Shown here piece after piece: positions 1 through 7,599 of a stretch of 38,634 nt of DNA; position 1 is the first letter of the stretch, and each line of letters begins with the position of its first letter. Both the position numbers and the translations under genes were made by a program. A model generated the notes under the pieces. It did no database searches. It was not told the origin of the DNA and worked only from the letters and a program-made list of their open reading frames with translations. This DNA comes from SAR92 clade bacterium (GTDB lineage: Bacteria; Pseudomonadota; Gammaproteobacteria; Pseudomonadales; Porticoccaceae): positions 1 to 38,634 of the forward strand of contig JACNKP010000067.1 in assembly GCA_014381985.1 (NCBI GenBank). The letters are read 5' to 3'.

Positions 1-537
1 TGACCCGCCCACGGACGCCGTGTGTCGGGGGCCTTCGACCGCACCCGCCTCATGGGTGTCCGGCGGGGCGTAACGCTGCCCGGGGCGGGCGCCAGGGTCC
101 CGCCTGGTGGTAAAGCCCGCCATGAGTGTTTTATGCGCATAATGTACGCTGGCCATGGCAACATCAGATCCAGACATACGCAGCGCTTCTCTATCGTTAT
201 TTGGTCCTAGCTCGCTCTGCAGATGAACGTGCATATCCATCAGACCTGGCATAACAAAACTTGAGGACAAATCGATTAACCTAGCATCACCACCAATCTC
301 GTCAATTCCAACAAAACCGTCCTTAACCGCGACAATTTTGCCGTGCTCAATCACTATGGTTTGCTGGGAAAGGGCTTCCTCTCCGGGTACCGCGAGAAGC
401 GTACCAGCGTGAATAACTTGGACGCCCGCAGATACTGACATTGAAAAAATTGTGCCCAATATCCATAAACTGCGGACAATCAATCTACATTTTGACTTTA
501 AGCTAGTATTTTCATAACCATTAAGTGCTTTACTCAT
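1..537 (-). CDS. Exported amidohydrolase-family protein, C-terminus cut off by window edge
   Basis: The frame is open from an ATG at 537 to the window edge (179 codons, no stop). Residues 1-37 look like an N-terminal export signal with a hydrophobic stretch ending SMSVSA. The typical composite-domain start of imidazolonepropionase/prolidase-like amidohydrolases follows: VIHAGTLLAVPG near 41-52, then PGLMDMHVHL with metal-binding His103 and His105. AGFTT near 140-144 is also expected for the family, so this is probably a periplasmic metal-dependent hydrolase of a peptide or cyclic amide. From about residue 145 (positions 1-105) the DNA turns very GC-rich (44 of 60 bases in 1-60, against 18 of 60 in 481-540). 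The frame stays open, but normally hydrophobic positions become Arg, Pro or His. The substrate is unknown. Confidence 0.8.
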   Translation of the reverse strand, partial: MSKALNGYENTSLKSKCRLIVRSLWILGTIFSMSVSAGVQVIHAGTLLAVPGEEALSQQTIVIEHGKIVAVKDGFVGIDEIGGDARLIDLSSSFVMPGLMDMHVHLQSELGPNNDREALRMSGSDVAMASVHYAHKTLMAGFTTRRDPGARPGQRYAPPDTHEAGAVEGPRHTASVGGS

Positions 538-613
538 CACCGTCATCCTTATATCACTAACAAAAAAGAGTGCCACTTAAATAAGCTCACTCAAAATGAA
601 AACCTCTATAACA

Positions 614-2590
614 TCATTTTACCCCATTAACTAAGTCTGCTCTTGGCGAATGTCTATGAACACCGTCCTGTGGTATCAGTCTGGCGTCACGCAGTAATGC
701 GGGTGATCTTTTTTCGCTCTTTATCATCGCGGAAGAACTGCCTTGTATGGATACACTATCAGACCACGTTTTAGAGTCATCCAACACCAGTGGCGCGGCC
801 AAAGCTTGAGCTAACGTCGCAGCATCGGTGAATTCTGGGAGTACCCTAGTGGCGACAAACGATACTCTTGGCTTAATCCATGACTCCCCAATTCTGTCTC
901 GTTGCCCCCAAACAATATCGCTGTACTGCTGGTCACTAACCGCTACATCTCTGCTAACACCATATCGCGTAACCATCATGAAGCCATCAAACAAAATCGC
1001 CAAGTCTTCTCTAGTAGAGCTATAACTATAAAACTGCGGCGCACCTTCAGTTGCAAACATCTCCGCCACATCCATCATAGTGTAAGATTTTTGCAGTTCA
1101 GTAATAAGGTCTGGATTTCTAAATCGCACCTGAGCCAATTTAGTTAATTCGTTTTCCCCTCCAGAGGCATACAGTGGATCGAGAGGGTAATTGACCTGAA
1201 GATAATCCGACTCAATCTCACCTGCCTGATACACTTCTACCACAGCATTATAAACCGTCCGTGAATTTGAATAGGTCAACCACCTTGTGCTTGGAAAATA
1301 GTCATTTGCATGAGCCAATTCATGATATAAGAGACTAGCGAACGAGTACTCTGCGTCCGCAAGTGAGCGCGAAAGACGAAGGCGTATAGGATAATAAAAA
1401 TACGCGTAGTCATTATTTTTGACATATCGCCACGGCATCTCAAACTGCAGTTCTGCGCCAAAACCCGCTCTATAATCTGGTGCTTGATTAATCGTATCTC
1501 TTTGTTCAGGCGTTTCCCACAAATCACTAGGATCAAGATAAATGGCTGCTGAAGTTGGGTTATAAAACGACGGGCGAATGTCGTATGAAATGACGATTGC
1601 AGTCGTCGCACGAAGTAAGTTTTTAAAATCGTCATTAAAGTCATAATTTTCAAGAAACTTCTTGAACTGGTCACCCATCCACTGATGAGAAACAATCACC
1701 CTATCCATTATGTCATCGACAGAAGGCGTTGTAGTCACTTGAGCAATCAAAGGTGACTGGGCAAAGGTACAGACGTCGTATCGACTATTGTTCGAATAAA
1801 CACAATCTATTAACTGTTGCCCTGCCGTCGAGTTCGGATTGTATAAGAATACATCAGCAATTCGACTCGTAAATGGAGCATTGTCCGCAGGTACCGCTAT
1901 GCTGCTGTTTTCAACCAAAATACCAATTTCATCGCTATAATTTTGACCATCAATGGCCCCCGTTAAGGAAAACTTGAGTATGGTATCTTGGGTCACATCC
2001 GGTGCATCAAAGAAAATAGCGACTTCACCATCGGTTGATGTTTCACTAAACGTAACTGTTGGTCCCTCTGTTTGACTCCATACCCATGAGTCTTTGTTAA
2101 TCGCCGTTGACCCAAAATCATTTGTCACATAGCTAACCAACGATACTGCGCTGCCCTCAAGCGCGGCATGCCCCAGACGAATTGTTAGCTCAGCCAGATC
2201 TTCAGTTACAGTAAAAGTGTGAGTCAATGTGTTATCAGTAGAATTATCAATCTTATAGTCAACTTCGAAGCTATAGTTTCCAACCTCGGGAGGGCTAAAC
2301 CCAACAACCTTACTATCTTTGGCATAAAAGCTAAGTTCAGCCCCTGCAGTTTGCCGCCAACTGATACTAGATATCTCATTGCCCGGCACAAACAAAATAA
2401 GCTCAGTTGACTGCCCAATAGAAACTGACGTCTCTAATTGGATAATTTCCCCAGGTGCTGGTGCTGGTGGTGCAGGTGGTGGTGGATCGCCTATAGTATC
2501 GGATCCTGACGAACCTCCACCGCAACCCGCTAGCAGTAAAGATATAAATATTAAAAACAGGACTTTACTCTTCACAAAATAAAAAAACAT
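614..2590 (-). CDS. Lipoprotein with Ig/PKD-like region and HExxH metallopeptidase-like motif
   Basis: This is a 658-residue lipoprotein of unrecognised family. The leader ends in a lipobox (LAGC, Cys23) followed by a Gly/Ser and then Pro/Ala-rich linker, so it should be anchored in the outer membrane or periplasm. Residues about 50-230 are beta-rich with the repeated pattern SxxWxQTxG, typical of PKD/Ig-like modules. Residues 420-430 carry YHELAHAND, a perfect HExxH zinc motif (His423, Glu424, His427), and DVAEMFATEG near 507-516 could supply the third ligand. The intervening part is rich in Tyr and Trp. A GGAG sequence lies about nine bases before the ATG. It stands alone, with more than 200 bases to the next gene upstream. 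Peptidase activity is inferred only from the motif. Confidence 0.82.
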   Translation of the reverse strand: MFFYFVKSKVLFLIFISLLLAGCGGGSSGSDTIGDPPPPAPPAPAPGEIIQLETSVSIGQSTELILFVPGNEISSISWRQTAGAELSFYAKDSKVVGFSPPEVGNYSFEVDYKIDNSTDNTLTHTFTVTEDLAELTIRLGHAALEGSAVSLVSYVTNDFGSTAINKDSWVWSQTEGPTVTFSETSTDGEVAIFFDAPDVTQDTILKFSLTGAIDGQNYSDEIGILVENSSIAVPADNAPFTSRIADVFLYNPNSTAGQQLIDCVYSNNSRYDVCTFAQSPLIAQVTTTPSVDDIMDRVIVSHQWMGDQFKKFLENYDFNDDFKNLLRATTAIVISYDIRPSFYNPTSAAIYLDPSDLWETPEQRDTINQAPDYRAGFGAELQFEMPWRYVKNNDYAYFYYPIRLRLSRSLADAEYSFASLLYHELAHANDYFPSTRWLTYSNSRTVYNAVVEVYQAGEIESDYLQVNYPLDPLYASGGENELTKLAQVRFRNPDLITELQKSYTMMDVAEMFATEGAPQFYSYSSTREDLAILFDGFMMVTRYGVSRDVAVSDQQYSDIVWGQRDRIGESWIKPRVSFVATRVLPEFTDAATLAQALAAPLVLDDSKTWSDSVSIQGSSSAMIKSEKRSPALLRDARLIPQDGVHRHSPRADLVNGVK

Positions 2591-2806
2591 ACTAGGCGTC
2601 TCCAGTTAACTCATTGATAATTCATTCCGTTGAATCCATTTTTTTATAGGGTTCCAAAAGACACCTGGCTTAATCGATCTTTGACTAAGCCGACCCAAAA
2701 TATACTACTAGATTCTTACAACAGATTTTATAGTGACCCTCTAATTAAACAAAGGATCTTTTTCAGTCACAGCAAGCGAAGTTTCACCCTTAAATTCATT
2801 ACTCTC

Positions 2807-4123
2807 CTAAAAGCCGCCATTAAGATAATCGATCGTCATGTGCGTTAAGGCTTTAACACCCACCGGCAAAGCACCATCGTCGATAATGAACAGTGGGGAA
2901 TGATTGCCGGCGGTGCTTGAGAGGTCGGCTCCAATTTTATTGACCCCTAAGTAAAAATAAAAGCCCGGAACCTGCTGAGCAAAGAAACTAAAGTCTTCAG
3001 CACCCATGCTACGGCCTGACCTATATACCATGTCTTTGCCAACGATATCCCTCAACGTGGGCAATACCCTCTGCGTTAGATCAGGGTCATTAACGGTTAC
3101 CGGGTAGTTATCGCCATTAGGGAGCAACACCTCAACCGTGGCGCCTGCCATCGCGGCGGTAGTTTCAGCTATTTTTCGCAGCTCAATGAATATTTGTTCC
3201 CTAATAGCAGGATCAAAGGTTCTTATGGTTCCCTCCATCTCAACAACGTCGGGGATAATATTGCTTCTAACACCACCATGAATACTGCCCACTGAAATGA
3301 CCGCAGGAGATTCAGTTAGGTTCAGCTTTCTCGATATAATAGTTTGTATATTATTGCCAATCTGAAAGGCAACCATAATTGGATCTATGGACTCCCATGG
3401 GGTAGAACCATGCGCTTGACGCCCTTTAATAGTAAATTTCCAAGCGTCAGACGCAGCCATAAATGGACCCTCTCGATAGCCAATAATACCGTGGGGCGCA
3501 TTGGTCACGTGCAATCCGAAGATAACGTCAGGTTTATTGGTCTTCCAGATTCCTTCCTTTAGCATTAATTTGGCGCCACCCTCCTCGCCGACTGGCGCAC
3601 CCTCTTCGGCGGGTTGGAATATAAACATCACACTGCCTGCAAGCTCATCTCGCACCGACGTCAAAAACTCTGCCACACCCATTAAAATAGCAACATGCGC
3701 ATCGTGGCCACAGGCATGCATCACACCAACCTCTTGACCGTTGTAGGTATCTGTTTGCGCCGACGCAAATGATAAACCTGTCATTTCCGTGACGGGCAGG
3801 CCGTCCATGTCAGCTCGTAAAGCCACCAAAGGTCCGGGTTTGCCACCTTTAAGAATTGCAACGACGCCGGTATGAGCGATCCCTGTTGTAACCTCAAGCC
3901 CTAAACTTCGAAGATGATTCTCAACCTTCTTTGACGTCTTAAACTCTCTGTTAGATAACTCGGGAAATTGATGCAAATCATGTCGCCATTCAACGACCTT
4001 TTTCATGAGTGGCTCTAGATCATTGTCCAGTTGAGCTTGTAATTGCTCAGTGCTGGCAGCACTAAAAGGAACATAAGAAAGGCAAAGCATTAAGCCTAGA
4101 ATTTTTGTTTTTATCTGCATCAT
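2807..4123 (-). CDS. Exported M20D-family metallopeptidase/amidohydrolase (hippurate hydrolase-like)
   Basis: The protein has 438 residues, with a signal peptide of about 24 residues ending FSAAS. The body matches M20D amidohydrolases (hippurate, N-acyl or indole-acetyl amino-acid hydrolases). ADMDGLPVTE lies near 104-113 and MHACGHDAH at 135-143, where Cys138 and His140 are the usual metal ligands. PAEEGAP near 171-177 holds the catalytic Glu pair, and GAEDFSFF comes near the end. It should release an amino acid from an N-acyl conjugate in the periplasm, since most relatives are cytosolic and this one carries a signal sequence. Two adjacent ATG codons start it (4123 and 4120); an AGGGG lies just upstream and slightly favours the second. 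It sits 45 bases after the YeeN-like gene on the same strand. Confidence 0.92.
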   Translation of the reverse strand: MMQIKTKILGLMLCLSYVPFSAASTEQLQAQLDNDLEPLMKKVVEWRHDLHQFPELSNREFKTSKKVENHLRSLGLEVTTGIAHTGVVAILKGGKPGPLVALRADMDGLPVTEMTGLSFASAQTDTYNGQEVGVMHACGHDAHVAILMGVAEFLTSVRDELAGSVMFIFQPAEEGAPVGEEGGAKLMLKEGIWKTNKPDVIFGLHVTNAPHGIIGYREGPFMAASDAWKFTIKGRQAHGSTPWESIDPIMVAFQIGNNIQTIISRKLNLTESPAVISVGSIHGGVRSNIIPDVVEMEGTIRTFDPAIREQIFIELRKIAETTAAMAGATVEVLLPNGDNYPVTVNDPDLTQRVLPTLRDIVGKDMVYRSGRSMGAEDFSFFAQQVPGFYFYLGVNKIGADLSSTAGNHSPLFIIDDGALPVGVKALTHMTIDYLNGGF

Positions 4124-4168
4124 TTAGCCCCTGATCTTAAGTTTAACGAAGTACATAACTCCCAACGT

Positions 4169-4882
4169 TTATTCTACGTTATGATAAATACTCTGCACAT
4201 CATCTAGATCATTCAGCATTGCGGTAAATGTTTCAAATGTTTCGACGTCATCACCCACCAGTGGGGCTGTGTTTTGTGCAATAAACTGAATTTCATCAAC
4301 CTCATACTCTATCTCGCCAAAAGCGTCGTTCAACGACTTCTTAGCTTTAAATGATTCTGTGTGCGGCGCAAAGACGGTTAGCATGCCCTCCTCGTTTTCA
4401 ATATCTACGACATCAACATCAGCCATTAATAAAGCATCTAACACCGCCTCTTCGTCCTGTCCGGAAAACATTAAAATCGTTAGATGATCAAACATATGGC
4501 TAACAGAACCTTGGGTGCCTATCTTGGTTTTAGTCTTGCTGAAGCACAGTCGCACATCATTAAATGTGCGACTTGGGTTGTCCGTTAAACATTCAATAAT
4601 GACCATACAGTTACCTGGGCCATACCCTTCGTAACGAGCTAGTTCAAAATTCTCTCCGGCTCCACCTTTAGCTTTCTCAATGGCTTTTTCGATAACATGC
4701 GAGGGTACCTGATCTTTCTTAGCGCGCTCAATAATACTGCGCAGACTTAAATTGCCAGTAGGATCTAATCCGCCAGCCTTAGCAATCACATAAATCTCGC
4801 GACCATATTTGCTATAAACTTTTGCTTTGGCGTCTGATGTTTTCGCCATAGAGTCTTTGCGGTTTTGATAGGCTCTGCCCAT
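4169..4882 (-). CDS. yeeN: YebC/PmpR/TACO1-family protein, YeeN-like
   Basis: The 237-residue protein starts MGRAYQNRK, has [24 protein letters not shown] near 55-78 and RYEGYGPG near 86-93, and ends [11 protein letters not shown]. This is the complete YebC/TACO1 fold. The MGR-type N-terminus, the length and the ending agree with Escherichia coli YeeN rather than YebC. Family members are described either as DNA-binding regulators (PmpR) or as ribosome-associated factors that help translate proline-rich stretches. The job of YeeN itself is less clear. An earlier in-frame ATG would add eight residues, but the family N-terminus and length fix the start at 4882. Cytoplasmic. Confidence 0.9.
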   Translation of the reverse strand: MGRAYQNRKDSMAKTSDAKAKVYSKYGREIYVIAKAGGLDPTGNLSLRSIIERAKKDQVPSHVIEKAIEKAKGGAGENFELARYEGYGPGNCMVIIECLTDNPSRTFNDVRLCFSKTKTKIGTQGSVSHMFDHLTILMFSGQDEEAVLDALLMADVDVVDIENEEGMLTVFAPHTESFKAKKSLNDAFGEIEYEVDEIQFIAQNTAPLVGDDVETFETFTAMLNDLDDVQSIYHNVE

Positions 4883-4982
4883 GATAAAATCCCATTCTAG
4901 AAACAAAAACGTATTCTATAACAGGCTATCAGCTGGAGCACTGATTTTGGCTATTAAATGGCACGACTAAAAATATAATTGC

Positions 4983-5222
4983 TTAAAAGCTATTATGTTT
5001 TCTCCACAAGAAGAGCGACAAATAAACGAGTAAGACCGGCTCAATTAGCACCAAGAGACCAACCAAGCCGTTATCCGACATAGTCCCCAAAAAAGCTGAT
5101 AACTGTTCAAACTCATCGCCAGCGAAAACTAAGGGCAAAATGATCGCTGCCATCGCTATTACCTTAAACCCTGTGTGGAGTAAGCAAACAACGAATAAAC
5201 CACCAACTAGTAATTTTGCCAT
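4983..5222 (-). CDS. Small two-helix membrane protein, unknown function
   Basis: The product is 79 residues with two hydrophobic segments. The first (about 4-35) has VGGLFVVCLLHTGFKVIAM followed by more hydrophobic sequence. The second (about 52-72) is LVGLLVLIEPVLLVYLSLFLW. A short acidic loop (GDEFEQLSAFLG) separates them and the C-terminus is basic. An AGGA-containing purine stretch about ten bases before the ATG supports the start. No family is recognised. It lies about 100 bases upstream of the YeeN-like gene on the same strand and is divergent from the exported protein gene at 5459. Confidence 0.6.
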   Translation of the reverse strand: MAKLLVGGLFVVCLLHTGFKVIAMAAIILPLVFAGDEFEQLSAFLGTMSDNGLVGLLVLIEPVLLVYLSLFLWRKHNSF

Positions 5223-5458
5223 AGAACTATAATCCTGCCTATGAACCTATTCACGCTCGTTATCTTTATAGATGCCAATTCACACCTCAACTTTTCGCTC
5301 CAACTCGCCCTCATATAAACCTGTCACTTTTAAATTAGTATAGACGCTTATTTGAAAGTTGATTCAGTTAAGGGTATGTATTGGCAACAATGCAAGGAAA
5401 TTATTCTGTGTTACTATTTAATATCAAATAATCGAAAAACCACACTAGAGGGTAACTC

Positions 5459-6208
5459 ATGAAAAAGATAATATTTTTATTAGCAGCATTATGTTCAGCA
5501 TTTTCATACGCGCAAGAGTCATACAAACACGAGCCTGTAGCCAATAAAGCTGAATATTACGCGGGTAAATATAATGAAAGAAAAGATATGGGTGACCTAT
5601 TAGCATGGGCCGGTAAATTCGAAGACTGGCAAAATGAATCTGGGCTCTATGCGAGTATGTCTACCTCAATTATGGTGCCCTACTTTATTCAAAACACCGC
5701 TGCTTCGGATATAGTCTGGCTGAATATATGGCCAACATCAACAGCACAATATAAAGGGCTAGAAAACTGGCTGGTAAACGGCGGCGAGTTGATGAGCAAA
5801 TTGCCGGTCACTAACTCACAGGTAATCGATACAGCGCAGTGGCCCATCTCTGCACCTGAAGGAGAAGGCACCATTGGGATGGTTAGATACTCTGACTGCA
5901 AGCTAAAGGAAGGCGTGTCTGGCAGGCAAGCATTTGATGCTTATAAAGAGTTTGCCATAGCTGCAAAGGAAAAAGGCGACAACTTAGGCCGAAAAATGAT
6001 CTTCCCAGCCGCTGGCGGCACCCAAGGTGATTATGATTATGTTTATTCCTTGTATGCAAATAAAGTATCGGAACTTGGCGAAGCCTCAGACCTGTACTGG
6101 GCAGAAATCAATGGGTCAGATGAAGACGTGGCGCTAAATGAAGTAGTAGAGTCTTGCACAAACTCTAGAATGTATTCGTCCAAGAACATCAAAGCTTCTA
6201 ATAACTAG
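5459..6208 (+). CDS. Exported protein of unknown function
   Basis: The protein has 249 residues with a textbook signal peptide (KK then a hydrophobic stretch, cleavage after FSYA) and no lipobox, so it is probably a soluble periplasmic or secreted protein. The mature part is rich in aromatic and acidic residues and includes WAGKFEDWQNESG and IVWLNIWPTSTAQYKGLENW. Two Cys in the mature part (SDCKL and ESCTN) could form a disulfide. No catalytic motif or family is recognised. The spacing from a GAGGG sequence to the ATG at 5459 is good, and the gene is followed 30 bases later by a strong intrinsic terminator. It is therefore a single-gene transcription unit, with its promoter somewhere in the AT-rich 236 bases upstream. 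Confidence 0.78.
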   Translation: MKKIIFLLAALCSAFSYAQESYKHEPVANKAEYYAGKYNERKDMGDLLAWAGKFEDWQNESGLYASMSTSIMVPYFIQNTAASDIVWLNIWPTSTAQYKGLENWLVNGGELMSKLPVTNSQVIDTAQWPISAPEGEGTIGMVRYSDCKLKEGVSGRQAFDAYKEFAIAAKEKGDNLGRKMIFPAAGGTQGDYDYVYSLYANKVSELGEASDLYWAEINGSDEDVALNEVVESCTNSRMYSSKNIKASNN

Positions 6209-6237
6209 ACTTACAATAAGCTTAAAGATATATGAAA

Positions 6238-6270
6238 GCTCTAAAACCCTCCTAGGTTTTAGAGCCTTTT
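6238..6270 (+). terminator. Intrinsic terminator after the exported protein gene
   Basis: An 11-bp perfect stem (GCTCTAAAACC at 6238-6248 pairing with 6255-6265) closes a six-base loop and is followed by CTTTTA. It lies 30 bases after the stop codon at 6208 and is a good rho-independent terminator for that gene. The arms are flanked by T-rich sequence on one side only, so the plus direction is favoured. Confidence 0.85.
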
Positions 6271-6424
6271 ATTATGTTTCATGGAAGATTGCTTTACTAA
6301 CGCTCTACTGTCACAACTCTTATTTGTAATTGAAGTCACCATAATCAACTGTTTTGTCGTAAATCATTGTCGCCAGAACGATATCTGGCATTTTTGAATA
6401 ACATCTACAGCCGACAGCCGAATA

Positions 6425-7564
6425 CTATTTAGAGTCTAGGTGATGGCTCAGATGCTGGTGAAAATTAACGATGGCCTTTTCAAAATAACCAAACGTAAAA
6501 TGGCTATTGGCGCCACTTCCCGCAGACTCTTGGATAGCGCAGGCCGCGTCACGGTCTTCATCTTGACCTGACTCATTAACAAAAAGCGCATCGCGCATGG
6601 CTTCGTCCACCGTAATTGTATGGCATTCGCTATCTTTGTTAATCATCCGGTAAACGACCCATTTGGATCGGGTTGGGCTTAGGGGCTCAAGAATAACCAG
6701 ACTGGTGTGCTTTGATAGTACGGCGACACTAACATTGGGGAAGAGCAGATAAACAGAGGTTACCAAGCCATCAACACAACGTTTCTCGGGGGCTATTTGC
6801 CGTAACTTTTCGATTCGCCGAAAGGGAAATATCACTCTTGAATTAGGTCCAAAATTTTCCACTAACGTGACATTATCAAGACCATAAGGATAAAAAGTCT
6901 CTTTGTGCAGGGACTTAATATGGTATCCCTCCATCAATGTCTCAGTGAGCAACTTCCAATTAGCCTCGTCCGTTAGATCACCTTGTTCAAATAACGCCTG
7001 CTCTGGAGTAAAATAATCAAGCTTATCGTCTAGCATCTCTTCGGTGATACGACCTTCTTGCATCACATATACAATACCGCCCTTTTCCCTCGCACTGACT
7101 TCCACTAAGCCGTGCTCATCTGGATTAACACCAGGAAACCCCTCCTGTCCTGGGATGCTTTTAAGGTTGCCTTCCAGGTTATAGGTCCAGGCATGATACG
7201 GGCAGACAAAAGATCGAGAACAACCACTGCCTTTGGCGACCTGCATGCCACGATGCCGACATGCATTGATAAAAGCCCGCACAATGCCATCAAGGCCACG
7301 TACGACAACCAGTGGCGTTCCGGCCGCTTTACGGGCAATGTAACTGCCCCTATCTGGTAATGCTACTGACGGGCAATACGGCACCGCAAGACGTTTTAAT
7401 AAGGCAATTTCAGCATCAAATCTTTCTTGGGACTGATAATTTTCAACAGGCTCTCGCCAAACCGTTTCACCTAAATCTGTAGTGTTATTGTCAATATGAC
7501 TAAAAATACGCTCTATAACCTCTTGATCATTAAGCAGTACGGTCTTGTCGAGAGTTTCCTTCAT
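6425..7564 (-). CDS. Rieske non-heme iron ring-hydroxylating oxygenase, large subunit type
   Basis: The 379-residue protein has both hallmark domains. The Rieske 2Fe-2S centre is CRHRG (Cys102, His104) and CPYHAW (Cys121, His124). In the catalytic domain, METLMEGYHI-type sequence supplies His215 and His220 for the mononuclear iron, and Asp337 in GQDEDRDAA is the likely third ligand. The enzyme would use O2 and reductant to hydroxylate or demethylate a substrate. No reductase or ferredoxin partner is adjacent, so electrons must come from elsewhere. It starts 35 bases after the DUF3604 gene on the same strand and is probably cotranscribed with it. Length and layout are typical of alpha-subunit-only oxygenases such as those acting on quaternary amines or small aromatics. 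The substrate is not deducible. Confidence 0.93.
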   Translation of the reverse strand: MKETLDKTVLLNDQEVIERIFSHIDNNTTDLGETVWREPVENYQSQERFDAEIALLKRLAVPYCPSVALPDRGSYIARKAAGTPLVVVRGLDGIVRAFINACRHRGMQVAKGSGCSRSFVCPYHAWTYNLEGNLKSIPGQEGFPGVNPDEHGLVEVSAREKGGIVYVMQEGRITEEMLDDKLDYFTPEQALFEQGDLTDEANWKLLTETLMEGYHIKSLHKETFYPYGLDNVTLVENFGPNSRVIFPFRRIEKLRQIAPEKRCVDGLVTSVYLLFPNVSVAVLSKHTSLVILEPLSPTRSKWVVYRMINKDSECHTITVDEAMRDALFVNESGQDEDRDAACAIQESAGSGANSHFTFGYFEKAIVNFHQHLSHHLDSK

Positions 7565-7599
7565 TACACATCCATTTTCGTTTGTTGTTGTTTTTTCTG

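Noticed and set aside
22-210. Plus-strand open frame of 62 codons at the left edge
   Set aside because: It lies opposite the amidohydrolase coding strand, has Arg/Gly-rich random composition from the GC-rich edge, and shows no domain.
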